Numbered from the stretch's first letter, positions 43,548 through 51,942 are shown. The stretch: DNA of 64,000 bases from an uncultured Gemmatimonadota bacterium (GCA_902825965.1 CADEDA010000008.1:89264-153263); one strand, 5' to 3'. Numbers and translations are program-made. Notes: generated from the sequence alone by a model not told the origin.

Positions 43548-44792
43548 TCAGCCATCACGTATCCGTTGCCACACGACCCGCAGAAGCACATTGGCACCGT
43601 CAACCAACTGCTCCGCCGGCGTGTACTCTCCCGGGCAGTGGCTGAGTCCGTCGGCGCTCGGCACAAAGATCATGGCGGTGGGCACGATCTTCGCCATGAG
43701 GCCGGCGTCGTGTCCTGCCCCGGACACCAGTCTCATCGTCGAGCACCCGAGTGCTGCCGCCGCGGACTCCACTTGGGTCGTCAGTGATTCGTCGAACCGT
43801 ATCGGGGGCAAGTGTACCGTGCGCCTTGCCGTCACCTCGACACCTGTTGCGCGCACCACCGCAGCGATCGCCGCGTCCACGCGCGCCGCGATCGTGCCGA
43901 ATCGCTCCGGCCGCGGCTCGCGCAGGTCGAGTGACATGCGCACGACCCCGGGGACGACGTTCACCTCCCCCGGTCCTACGATCAGGGACCCCACGGTGGC
44001 GGCGGAGATCGCCGCTGCACCGACCGTGAGCTGCCTCACGGCCAGCACGAGCTCGGCCGCAGCGACGAGCGCGTCCCGGCGGTTGGACATCGGAGTGGTC
44101 CCCGCGTGGTTCGCCTCGCCGCGCAGTTCGACCTCGTACCACGCGATCCCTTGTATTCCGCTCACGACACCGATCCCGGCACCGGCCGCATTGAGGACGG
44201 GTCCCTGCTCGATGTGCAGTTCGAGGAAGGCACTGGTGCGTACCGATCCGATCTTCGTCTCCCCGCGATAGCCGATGCGAGCGAGTGCGGAAGCGACCGT
44301 GCACCCACTGGCGTCGCGGCTGGCGAGGGCCTCCTCTAGCGACAGCGCCCCCGCGTGGACCGCCGACCCCATCATGTCGGGAGCGAAGCGCACGCCTTCC
44401 TCGTTGGTGAATGCGACCACTCCGATCGTGCGTCGCGGGTGTACGCCCGCGGCGCGGAGTGCCGCCACGCACTCCAGCGCCGCGATGACGCCGTACGCAC
44501 CGTCGTAGGTGCCGGCATTCGTGACCGTGTCGATGTGCGAACCCATCAACAGCTCGCAGTGGTCGCATTCTCGCAGCCCTCTCCACAGGCCGAAGACGTT
44601 CCCGATCTGGTCCACTTGGACCTCCAGTCCCTCTTCGCGCATCCAACACACCAACTGCCGTCGACCCTCCCCATCGGCCGCGGTCAACGCAAGACGGGAC
44701 AGACTGCCGTCAGGTCCGCGTCCGATTCGTCCCAGATGCAGCAGACGGCGGACGAGGCGTTCTCCATCGATCTTGGGTAGTGGACTCTCCAT
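43548..44792 (-). CDS. M20-family hydantoinase/carbamoylase-type amidohydrolase
   Basis: The ATG at 44792 gives 414 residues with no signal sequence. The zinc-site motifs of the AllC/HyuC group are complete: GSHIDTVTNAGTYDGAYGV, FTNEEGVRFAPDMMGS, HIEQGPVL, the dimerisation motif ELRGEANHAGTTPMSNRRDALVAAAE and GAGHDA near the C-terminus. Members hydrolyse N-carbamoyl-L-amino acids, ureidoglycolate or allantoate. The exact substrate cannot be decided from sequence. It is one of the few cytoplasmic proteins behind a heptamer site (57 bp upstream). Confidence 0.88.
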   Translation of the reverse strand: MESPLPKIDGERLVRRLLHLGRIGRGPDGSLSRLALTAADGEGRRQLVCWMREEGLEVQVDQIGNVFGLWRGLRECDHCELLMGSHIDTVTNAGTYDGAYGVIAALECVAALRAAGVHPRRTIGVVAFTNEEGVRFAPDMMGSAVHAGALSLEEALASRDASGCTVASALARIGYRGETKIGSVRTSAFLELHIEQGPVLNAAGAGIGVVSGIQGIAWYEVELRGEANHAGTTPMSNRRDALVAAAELVLAVRQLTVGAAAISAATVGSLIVGPGEVNVVPGVVRMSLDLREPRPERFGTIAARVDAAIAAVVRATGVEVTARRTVHLPPIRFDESLTTQVESAAAALGCSTMRLVSGAGHDAGLMAKIVPTAMIFVPSADGLSHCPGEYTPAEQLVDGANVLLRVVWQRIRDG

Positions 44793-45551
44793 GTAGCCCG
44801 TACGCACGGCCCCCGGACCGCGATGCACGCGCGATGCGGCGCCTCGAGGCTCACACACCTCTCACACCAATGCGCCACACGGCTCCCCGCACCCACCTGT
44901 GAAGGGACCGGGTTCCGATCCGGAGAGCGTGCGGCCAGTGTCAGCGCGCCGGGCCGTCGCCCGGTCGCGTGCCTGTGGCACGTCGCCGCTCCTCCAAGAC
45001 CGAAGAGTCCGCACGGAAGCTGCCGCCCCTTCGGCGAGACGGTCGTCGCGTCGCCCGCAGCGGCTGTTGCGGTCGCTGCTCCACCTGGAGGCTTCGTGGT
45101 TCGGCTCGGGCGGGACACGAGGCCCGTGGAGCGTTTCACTCGCGGCGGCGATCACATCACCTCCGTGGTGGCGGGACGTGTGCCGACCGCGCGTTTCGCT
45201 CGCTACCACGATTGGGCGATACTAGTGGGCGAGTGACGCGGTTCTCGATGCGCGCGACCGCCGGCGATGGACTCCCGCTAAGCGACCACCCGGACGTGTC
45301 CCTCACTTGACTTCGCTTCCGAGTCGGACACGCGCCTAATCGATCGCCACTATGACGACCCGTTGGTGCAGCGGAGCGCAACAACGGCGGCCGCATTCCC
45401 ACGCCTGGCCATTCCGTGCGCCTCGGAAGCGCGCGCTGGCGTCGCCGAATGACGGCCGAGCACCTTGTCATTGAGTGGGCCGCTCGGCAGTGGTCGGTCT
45501 CGGTGGGGCGGGCGCGGGAAGCCGCTCTTCGCTGACGTGGAGCTTCTCACG
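44793..45551. other. 760-bp gap without a recognisable gene
   Basis: The left 75 bp contain heptamer site f. The remainder has only low-quality Arg/Ser/Pro-rich frames on both strands and no hairpin or repeat that I can support. Confidence 0.4.
44850..44867 (-). promoter_or_regulatory. Tandem heptamer site f, before the M20 amidohydrolase gene
   Basis: The minus (coding) strand reads GTGTGAG-AGGT-GTGTGAG, two perfect heptamers. It ends 57 bp before the ATG at 44792. Confidence 0.7.
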
Positions 45552-46337
45552 TCATCCCGACCGATCATCCTCGCGCCAGCGATAGCCCGCTCCTCTGATC
45601 GTCTCGAGAGCCTCCCCGGTTGGTCCCAGCTGCTTGCGCAGGGCCGCGATGTGCCAGTCTACGGTTCGCGACGTGACACCGGACTGATAGTCCCACACGT
45701 GCTGCAGCAAGAAGCCCCGGCTGAGTATGCGTCCGCTCCTCGCGACCAGTGCCACCAGCAGTGAGAACTCCTTCGGCTTGAGAGGCACGACCTGCCCTCG
45801 CACCAGCGCGCGGCGCGCGGATACGTGCAGTTCGACATCGTGCGAACACAGTCGGTCCCACGACGGTTCACCGGGGTCCGTCACGCGAAGGGGATCCCAC
45901 CCGTGCACCTCGTTTCTTGCGTGCTGCAACCACTCGTAGAGGGCGTCGTAGACGACGAATCCGGTCGTGAGCATTCGCTGATCGTCATCCATGCACAGCC
46001 GCGAGAGTCCCAGGGAGATCGCTAACAGTCCCGCTGCCTGGGGCGCGAGCTCCAGGCGCGCGGTGTCGGCACTCCGCACGATGTCAGCCAGGTCCCGGAG
46101 CGCGGGTGTCTGAAGTCGGTACCGGTGGAGGAACGCATCGAAGGAGCAGCGGTCGTCGTGGTGCCCGAGCTCCGCACCCTCCACATCGAACGGCGTCGCG
46201 CCCAGCACCCGCGCGCGCTCCCACACCTCATCTGCGGGCACAAAGAAGAACCTGGGTGCGCGGTCGATGAACCGTGCGATGAGCCACGGACAGGCGACGC
46301 GATCGATCTTTGGACGCTCCCGAGTGATCCATTTCAC
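45552..46337 (-). CDS. ChrB-like domain fused to an OmpR-type winged-helix DNA-binding domain
   Basis: The GTG at 46337 gives 261 residues. Residues 2-137 match the C-terminal domain of chromate-resistance protein ChrB (WITRERPKIDRVACPWLIARFID, FDVEGAELGHHDDRCSFDAFL, GFVVYDALYEWL). Residues about 165-256 are an OmpR/PhoB-type winged helix whose recognition helix SRTVDWHIAALRKQL is 11/15 identical to that of the response regulator at 34658. There is no receiver domain. The protein may therefore sense a metal oxyanion or redox ligand directly and bind the same heptamer sites. It lies 37 bp after the aminotransferase gene in the same operon. No chrA is visible. Confidence 0.82.
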   Translation of the reverse strand: MKWITRERPKIDRVACPWLIARFIDRAPRFFFVPADEVWERARVLGATPFDVEGAELGHHDDRCSFDAFLHRYRLQTPALRDLADIVRSADTARLELAPQAAGLLAISLGLSRLCMDDDQRMLTTGFVVYDALYEWLQHARNEVHGWDPLRVTDPGEPSWDRLCSHDVELHVSARRALVRGQVVPLKPKEFSLLVALVARSGRILSRGFLLQHVWDYQSGVTSRTVDWHIAALRKQLGPTGEALETIRGAGYRWREDDRSG

Positions 46338-46374
46338 CGGCTGCCCCGATGACCTGCGGGTGCACAGCCCGGTG

Positions 46375-47679
46375 TCACGAGTGGCGCACGGCGCTCGCGA
46401 GCGCGTCCCCGAAGCGGTCGATGTCGGCTTCGTTCGTGTACAAGTAGCACGATGCCCGCGCAGCCCTCGTTGTACCGAACCGCTCGAGGAGCGGCAGTGC
46501 CGCGAGGTCGCCACCCCGGATGGCCACACCAGCCTCATCGAGCGCCGCTACCACCTGTGCCGGAGTGCGCCCTTGCACCACAAAGGCGAACACACCGACT
46601 CTCGCGCGTGCATCAGGCGCCCCAATCAAACGGACGGTCGGAAGTGCCGCCAAGCGTTCGAGCATTCGGACGTTGATCCGCTCCTGATGCTGGCGGATCG
46701 CCGCGAAACCGATGCTGCGCAGGTAGCGCAGCGCAGCGGCGAGACCGATCGCTCCCGAGACGTTTGGCGTCCCGGCACCGAACTTGAGCGCCCCAGCGGA
46801 GAGTTCGGCGTGTTCCAACCCCACGTCGTGCGCCATGTTCGAGCCGTGATGCCACGCCGGCATGGACTCGAGCAACTCGCGCCTTCCCCACAAGACGCCA
46901 GCCCCCATCGGACCGAGGAGCTTGTGGCTGGAGAGCGCAAGGAAGTCGCACCCGATCGTCCGCACCTCGGTCGCCAGATGCGGCGCCGACTGCGCCGCAT
47001 CGACGACCACGATCCGATTGGGCCCGCGAGCGATTGAACAGATCTCTGCGATGGGGTTGATCAACCCGAGAACGTTGCTCACGTGGCTTACGGCGACGAT
47101 GCGTGTGCGCGGCCCGATCTTGGCTGCGAGATCTGCGAGGTCGGGGTAGCCGGCGTCCGTCAGGCCGAAGTACACCATGCGGGCCCCGGTACGCGCTGCC
47201 AACGCCCGCCACGGGAGCATGTTCGAGGAGTGTTCACCGACGCCGACGAGGATCTCGTCTCCTGATCGTACGTTTGCCGTTCCCCAGGTCGCGGCCACCA
47301 GATTCAGGCCCTCGGTGGTGCCACGGGTGAACACGACCTCCAGTGGATCCGTGGCGCCGACAAACTCTGCGGCGGTGCGTCGGGCCTCATCGAACGAGGC
47401 GGACGCGCGCCGCGCGAGCGTATGGAGCGCGGCGCCTGGATTCGCGTTGTCTGTCGCGTCGAACTGCCCCAAGGCGTCAATCACAACCTGGGGTCGCAGC
47501 GACGTCGCAGCCGTGTCGAGATACGTGAGGGGATGTCCGTTCACACGCTGCCGTAAGGCGGGGAACTGTGAACGCCAGTCGCTTCCGGCCTGGTGAACGG
47601 CCTCATTTCCGACGCGAGTCGCCAACTGCGATGCCGCCACCGCTCCCGCGACCTGCCCGATGAACTCTCGCCGAAACAT
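46375..47679 (-). CDS. Class V aminotransferase (SufS-like) with Tat-type leader and no catalytic Cys
   Basis: The 434-residue protein starts with FRREFIGQVAGAVAAS, a Tat-like leader. It has the PLP site of cysteine desulfurases (VVVDAAQSAPH, SSHKLLGP with Lys 253, the His in GEHSSNML). In SufS the catalytic loop reads RTGHHCAQP. Here the aligned segment is RGGDLAALP (388-396), so the Cys is an Ala and the enzyme cannot be an ordinary desulfurase. It may be an epimerase or lyase such as isopenicillin-N-epimerase-like members. An AGGAGG ribosome site precedes the ATG. Heptamer site g lies 70 bp upstream. Confidence 0.85.
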   Translation of the reverse strand: MFRREFIGQVAGAVAASQLATRVGNEAVHQAGSDWRSQFPALRQRVNGHPLTYLDTAATSLRPQVVIDALGQFDATDNANPGAALHTLARRASASFDEARRTAAEFVGATDPLEVVFTRGTTEGLNLVAATWGTANVRSGDEILVGVGEHSSNMLPWRALAARTGARMVYFGLTDAGYPDLADLAAKIGPRTRIVAVSHVSNVLGLINPIAEICSIARGPNRIVVVDAAQSAPHLATEVRTIGCDFLALSSHKLLGPMGAGVLWGRRELLESMPAWHHGSNMAHDVGLEHAELSAGALKFGAGTPNVSGAIGLAAALRYLRSIGFAAIRQHQERINVRMLERLAALPTVRLIGAPDARARVGVFAFVVQGRTPAQVVAALDEAGVAIRGGDLAALPLLERFGTTRAARASCYLYTNEADIDRFGDALASAVRHS

Positions 47680-47698
47680 GCATGCCTCCTATTGGGGG

Positions 47699-47721
47699 AC
47701 CCGGGATAACCTATCCGGGGT
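47699..47721. promoter_or_regulatory. Inverted repeat in the leader of the aminotransferase/ChrB-fusion operon
   Basis: ACCCGGGATA and TATCCGGGGT pair over 10 bp with one mismatch around a 3-bp spacer. It lies between heptamer site g and the ribosome site, 19 bp upstream of the ATG. It could be an operator or an mRNA hairpin. Confidence 0.35.
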
Positions 47722-47749
47722 TCCTTCAGCCACCACGGGGCACGCACGA

Positions 47750-47767
47750 CCCACACGTTCGCCACAC
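47750..47767 (-). promoter_or_regulatory. Tandem heptamer site g, before the aminotransferase/ChrB-fusion operon
   Basis: The minus (coding) strand reads GTGTGGC-GAAC-GTGTGGG, a variant with GTGTGG cores at the same 11-bp spacing. It ends 70 bp before the ATG at 47679. Confidence 0.5.
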
Positions 47768-47897
47768 AATGGAGTCCCCCGCCCCACAATGCACAATCGG
47801 CTTCTGCGTCGGCGGGGGCCCCGAATAACACCCGAGTCACCCTGCGCGACCACCTATGGCGCTCACCGGAGCGAGGCGAGTGCGCCTGGCGAGCTGG

Positions 47898-48854
47898 TCA
47901 TGGCCGGGGGTCTCGTCGACGAGTGGCGATCCACGCCTCAAAGCGCTCATTGAGCGCGTCGACCTCCGACGGCAGACAGAGCTCCCGCGCCGCGTCAGCC
48001 GGCCAAAGCACCTTTGGCTCATGTGACAATGCGGCCGCAAGACTCCCCCATGGTGCCGTGCCGCACGCGTTCGATTCAACGAAGCGAGTGAACAATCGCA
48101 CCTGCCGATAGAACGTCGCGAGATCGGTCAGACCACCCTGCGAGCGCATGTCGAGCTGCATCGTGCTCACCGACTCGCCACTCGCTCGGCGGCGGGCGAC
48201 CTCGGCGTGGATCGCGGCCACCAGCGAATCGCGCGCGATCGCCGGATGAGACATCGAAAAGAACGTCCGCAGCGGAATCGCTGCGCGGTGGGCTCGTGCG
48301 AGCGAATCGGCCGCGAGCCGATCGTCGAACTCAAGGCTCGCGGCCGCGACCTCGTCGAGCCAGTCCGGTGCCGACGTCGCGTACTGTCGCGTCGCCAGTC
48401 CGCCCCCGCTGGGCGCGGTCCACACATGCCGGGCAAATAGGAGGTGGCCGATCTCGTGCGCCATGGCAGACGTCGCCCGGGTCAAGTCCGTCGTGCCATC
48501 CGCGTTCCGCGCGACCTCCAGCAGCGGCCACGGGAAGACCCACGCCACACCCTGCGAGCGAAGCGCCGCAGAAAGTGCTCCGTTGACGCCGCTGCTGTCA
48601 ACCACAGCACCGCGCGATGGTCGCGTTCCCCACGCAGACTCGAACCGTGCGCTGGCCGCTTCGATGGTACGCAGAATCTGCCTTCGGACCTCGAGGTCCG
48701 CGGACACTGCGACAGCGCTGCTCGTTTCGTCGCACCCGAGGTCGGACCGAACGGCAAGGGCTGCGGGACACACCGAGACTGACAGCTGTGCAACAATTGC
48801 GAACGCAATCATGGCACGTGTTCTCCTGCCGCACCGCCAGCGGCTGCCGTTCAT
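47898..48854 (-). CDS. Exported HExxH metallopeptidase-like protein
   Basis: The 318-residue protein has a leader (an Arg-rich N-region then MIAFAIVAQLSVSVCPAALA) and a zinc-site motif MAHEIGHLLF near residue 133. A conserved acidic segment DWLDEVAAASLEF follows about 30 residues later and could give the third ligand. The layout matches small secreted gluzincin-like proteins. I prefer the ATG at 48854 because heptamer site h then lies 77 bp upstream, in line with the other sites. The ATG at 48812 is also possible. The substrate is unknown. Confidence 0.7.
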   Translation of the reverse strand: MNGSRWRCGRRTRAMIAFAIVAQLSVSVCPAALAVRSDLGCDETSSAVAVSADLEVRRQILRTIEAASARFESAWGTRPSRGAVVDSSGVNGALSAALRSQGVAWVFPWPLLEVARNADGTTDLTRATSAMAHEIGHLLFARHVWTAPSGGGLATRQYATSAPDWLDEVAAASLEFDDRLAADSLARAHRAAIPLRTFFSMSHPAIARDSLVAAIHAEVARRRASGESVSTMQLDMRSQGGLTDLATFYRQVRLFTRFVESNACGTAPWGSLAAALSHEPKVLWPADAARELCLPSEVDALNERFEAWIATRRRDPRP

Positions 48855-48931
48855 CGGTGGTAGGCCAACCTTCTCTCACCCTGCCGCAGATGTGGGTCAC
48901 GCGCCGAGCGCGCATCGATTCCCATCGTTGC

Positions 48932-48949
48932 GTGTGAGTCTTGTGTGAT
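48932..48949 (+). promoter_or_regulatory. Tandem heptamer site h, before the HExxH protein gene
   Basis: The plus strand reads GTGTGAG-TCTT-GTGTGAT, with one change. It lies 77 bp from the ATG at 48854. Confidence 0.62.
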
Positions 48950-49132
48950 CCACCGCCCACGCCCGCAAGTCGGCGTGTCGCAGCGGAGTCGGAGCCTTGG
49001 GATCAACACCCTCCCAGTAGGACCGATTCTGGGTGGTCCTGACCCCATGCGGAAGCCACTCGGTGCGTGCGAGCGTCCGTCGCTCGGCGCGCTCAGCGGG
49101 CGCTCCCTACCCGCTCACCCGCCTGCGACCGT

Positions 49133-49150
49133 GTGTGAGTTCCGTTTGAG
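49133..49150 (+). promoter_or_regulatory. Tandem heptamer site i, before the repeat lipoprotein gene
   Basis: The plus strand reads GTGTGAG-TTCC-GTTTGAG. It ends 91 bp before the ATG near 49242, the same distance as site l. Confidence 0.68.
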
Positions 49151-49241
49151 TGCCGCTCCTGTGGAGCGACCGACGTGACGCGAATCAGGACCTCGTGGTT
49201 GTTGGACGGCGCAAGACCCACTTCAATATGGAGGGATCAAC

Positions 49242-49598
49242 ATGCGCAGCCGCTCAACCGTACTCTTGGTATTCGCACTGATTGCAGTCGTGGTCGCTTG
49301 CGCCGACCACCCATCCACGGCGCCGGTGTCCATCACTGACAGTTCGGCGGGATCAGGGCCGCTGCACCGCGGCGCGCAGCCCGACACTGGCTCAGCACCT
49401 GACACGCTCACGCCGCCAGACACCCTGAGTCCACCCGACACGTTGATGCCCCCGGACACGTTATCACCGCCGGATACTCTGAGCCCTCCGGACACCCTCA
49501 CGCCGCCGGATACCGCTCGGCCGAGACCTCCCCGCCCACGCCCGCCTCGTCCCGGGCACTGCGGTCGTTGGCCGCGGTGGCGCTGGTTCTGTCGCTGA
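49242..49598 (+). CDS. Small lipoprotein with DTLxPP hexapeptide repeats
   Basis: The 118-residue protein is preceded by a strong GGAGGG ribosome site. It has a lipobox (VVVAC) at about residue 20, a short Ser/Gly-rich segment and six tandem copies of the hexapeptide DTLxPP (x is Thr, Ser or Met). A Pro/Arg-rich tail follows (RPRPPRPRPP) and the end is Trp-, Arg- and Cys-containing. It looks like an envelope-spanning, extended spacer lipoprotein whose cationic tail may bind an anionic polymer. I know no homologous family. A likely terminator follows. Confidence 0.75.
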   Translation: MRSRSTVLLVFALIAVVVACADHPSTAPVSITDSSAGSGPLHRGAQPDTGSAPDTLTPPDTLSPPDTLMPPDTLSPPDTLSPPDTLTPPDTARPRPPRPRPPRPGHCGRWPRWRWFCR

Positions 49599-49610
49599 TC
49601 GCACCCGCGT

Positions 49611-49637
49611 CTCGGTGAGCCCCACCGGCTCACCGAG
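49611..49637 (+). terminator. Strong hairpin after the repeat lipoprotein gene
   Basis: CTCGGTGAGCC and GGCTCACCGAG form a perfect 11-bp stem with a 5-base loop 12 bp after the stop codon. There is no T-tract, which is common in high-GC genomes. It may also serve the convergent gene at 49698. Confidence 0.65.
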
Positions 49638-49697
49638 CCGCGGGCCTTCAAGCCGCAGCGAAGACGGCCCGGCGAACCGCCACGCCAAGACCGACTC

Positions 49698-50843
49698 TCA
49701 CCGCCCGCCCGATGCGATCTCGAGCAGTCTGGGGGTCAACTGAAAGTGGCTCGCCCCGGCGCCGCTTTGATTCATCAGCACCGCAACCGTGATGCCCGTC
49801 GAGGGATCGAAGAGCATCAGGCTAGTTCCGTGCGTCGAGCCTCCGCTGTGCCCGAACTGCGTTCGTCCGAGGTACTGGTAGCTGCGAATGCCGAGCCCAG
49901 CGCCGGACTCGCCCGGGATGTTTCCGGCCGCAGGGCGCAGGGACCGCATGGCACTCTGCATCGCGGGCGAGAGGATACGGTCCGTGCCAAACAGCTGGTG
50001 CCCCCACGCCGCCACCGCACGTGCGGTCGCCAGTACGCCCATCGCCCCGTGACCGATACTCAGCAACGCGATGTGCCCTCGCGGGTCCACAACACGGCCG
50101 CCCACCTGCGACCACGCCACAGGTCCTGGAGCTTCTCGCGTTCCGGGAAGGTACAGCTCCTCGCTGGGAATCCGACTCCATAGGCGATTTCGGTAGAGCT
50201 GCTCGATCGGTTCGCCAGTAGCGCGCTCGGCGATCTGCCCGAGGAGCAGGAATGCGGTGTTCGTGTACTCGGTGCGCGTTCCAGCCGGAAACCGAGTGGG
50301 GCCTACGAATCCGAGCAGATCCTCAGGAGTGAACCAGCGGAGGCTGTCAGTCGCGATTGCCTCGCGGAGTCCCGGGGTCCCGGTATAGTTCGCCAGTCCA
50401 CTTGAATGGTCAAGCAGCTGGCGGATGGTGATGGAGCCTGGAACGTGCGCCCGCGCTCGGACCCAGCTCCCGATCGTATCCTGGAGTGAAAGCCGACGCT
50501 CTTCCGTCAGCTGCAGGATGACCGCCGCTGTCATTGTCTTCGTGATGCTCGCGATGGGAATCAACTGCGCCGGATTCATCTTCACTCCAGGTGCAGCCGA
50601 CCCGGCCGCGCCCTCCCACCGGCGCCCGTCAGGCCACACCACCGCGGCTGAGACACCGAAGCGCCCCTCCACAGCCGCCCATTCGTCGAGCGCCTGCTGG
50701 AGCGCGCTCTCTGAACGATCAGAACTCGATACGCGCTGCGCGGTAGCGTTCACCGGCACGACAAGGAGCAGGAGAAGCTGGACGATCGGGGGGCACGACC
50801 GCCCGAGCCAGCGCACATGTGCATGTCTTGGCATGCGTTCCAA
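49698..50843 (-). CDS. Exported class C beta-lactamase-fold serine hydrolase
   Basis: The 381-residue protein has a signal sequence (IVQLLLLLVVPVNATAQ) and all three active-site motifs of the beta-lactamase/DD-peptidase fold: SITK (99-102), YTN in TRTEYTNTAF and GHSGG near residue 333. Such proteins act as esterases, D-amino-acid amidases or peptidases. True beta-lactamase activity cannot be assumed. It is a relative of the gene at 30111, which has lost two of the motifs. A weak heptamer-like site lies 54 bp upstream. Confidence 0.85.
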   Translation of the reverse strand: MERMPRHAHVRWLGRSCPPIVQLLLLLVVPVNATAQRVSSSDRSESALQQALDEWAAVEGRFGVSAAVVWPDGRRWEGAAGSAAPGVKMNPAQLIPIASITKTMTAAVILQLTEERRLSLQDTIGSWVRARAHVPGSITIRQLLDHSSGLANYTGTPGLREAIATDSLRWFTPEDLLGFVGPTRFPAGTRTEYTNTAFLLLGQIAERATGEPIEQLYRNRLWSRIPSEELYLPGTREAPGPVAWSQVGGRVVDPRGHIALLSIGHGAMGVLATARAVAAWGHQLFGTDRILSPAMQSAMRSLRPAAGNIPGESGAGLGIRSYQYLGRTQFGHSGGSTHGTSLMLFDPSTGITVAVLMNQSGAGASHFQLTPRLLEIASGGR

Positions 50844-50897
50844 ACTACGTGGAGGAGGTGCGAACGAAACGCTCGTGAGCGACTTGCTCGCATCGCT

Positions 50898-50915
50898 CTA
50901 ACGCAATGCAAACAC
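50898..50915 (-). promoter_or_regulatory. Weak tandem heptamer-like site j, before the serine hydrolase gene
   Basis: The plus strand reads CTAACGC-AATG-CAAACAC. Each heptamer matches CTCACAC at five of seven positions with the correct spacing. It lies 54 bp upstream of the ATG at 50843. It is only a candidate because of the mismatches. Confidence 0.3.
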
Positions 50916-50985
50916 AGTGACGCGGGTAACATGCTCCAGTGGAGCTCGATGTGCGCCAGACGTTCGGCGCCCGCATGGCCGCGTG

Positions 50986-51834
50986 CTACCAGCGCTCGAG
51001 CGGCTGGCTCCGCGGGGGCTCATCAAGCACGCTCTCTCGCTCGTCCACGCCGCGCCCGGCGCGATACCGAACGACCCACGCCGGCAGCGCTTCATGATTC
51101 GGCAAGAAGATTCCTTCGTCCAATCGCGCACCGACGAGCACTGACGTGTATTCCTCATCCATGGTTTCGCGACCATCGGAGAAGAAGCGGATCCGCCGCT
51201 CCAGGTACCCGGACTCAGTGCGTTCGTATTCGCCGATCCGAGTATCGGTTCGCGCACCGTTCGCACCAGTCGAGACCACGCGGACGACCACACCGCGTTC
51301 TGCGTCGACCCAGAACTGTCGCGAGGTGGAGTCTTCCGCCGTCGCACCTACGATCGTGACCGAGCGGCCTTCCCACGTACCGGTGCTCGTCTTACTCAGA
51401 TCGAACCCGCGCGCCCGCAACCCTGCCAAGACGCGGTCGATATCGCCGACGTGGAGGTCGTGCAGCAGGAGCAGCAGCTCGTGGATGAGCGGCCGCGCGA
51501 CCGCAGGCCTGCCGACCGTCCATTGGTACAGCGAGTCGCTTCGGAACAGCATTCGTCCCACGATCGTGCCGTCCCGTTCGATATCGATCCGGAGACGGCC
51601 AGGACGCGACATCGACTCATACCAAGTCTCCTCTCGCGGCGACGCTCCGTGGAATCGCGTGCGCTGCACGAACGTCAGTGACCGGAACCACGAGTCTCGA
51701 TGCGCCTGATTGATCTCGCGCAGCAGACGCTCACCTGACGGGGTGTTGGACGACGACTGCTGTTGCACCGCAGAGTGCTCCGTCGCACCGAGAAGGGCGA
51801 GCAACGAAAGGGACGCAAGGAGAGCATGGCGCAT
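50986..51834 (-). CDS. Exported LolA/LppX-like outer-membrane lipoprotein-sorting type protein
   Basis: The ATG at 51834 gives 282 residues with a signal sequence (LLASLSLLALLGA, cleaved near HSAVQQQ). The mature protein has the open beta-barrel pattern of LolA-like proteins: NQAHRDSWFRSLTFVQRTRF, YESMSRPGRLRIDIERDG, RMLFRSDSLYQWTVGRP, then VWVDAERGVVVRVV-like FWVDAERGVVVRVVSTG and DTRIGEYERTESGYLERRI. This is consistent with binding a lipid or lipoprotein. It shares heptamer site k with the divergent gene at 52091. Confidence 0.65.
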   Translation of the reverse strand: MRHALLASLSLLALLGATEHSAVQQQSSSNTPSGERLLREINQAHRDSWFRSLTFVQRTRFHGASPREETWYESMSRPGRLRIDIERDGTIVGRMLFRSDSLYQWTVGRPAVARPLIHELLLLLHDLHVGDIDRVLAGLRARGFDLSKTSTGTWEGRSVTIVGATAEDSTSRQFWVDAERGVVVRVVSTGANGARTDTRIGEYERTESGYLERRIRFFSDGRETMDEEYTSVLVGARLDEGIFLPNHEALPAWVVRYRAGRGVDERESVLDEPPRSQPLERW

Positions 51835-51942
51835 GGCGACTTTTCCGTTCGGATGTTGTTGGGTATGCAGTGACAACTCTGACGAGTATCCACATTGCCG
51901 AAAGCTCAACGCCGAGCCGGTCTGCTGGAACCGAATCGCATG

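Larger units (their letters stand above)
48855..49241. other. Divergent intergenic region with two heptamer sites
   Basis: This 387-bp gap separates the minus-strand metallopeptidase from the plus-strand repeat lipoprotein. Each gene has its own tandem heptamer site (48932-48949 and 49133-49150). I see no other gene or structure. Confidence 0.55.

Noticed and set aside
44823-45236. A 137-codon plus-strand frame after the M20 gene
   Set aside because: Composition is not protein-like and no start context or family is seen.
49380-49520. CRISPR-like regular repeat
   Set aside because: The 18-bp units are back to back, in frame and encode DTLxPP, so it is a coding repeat.
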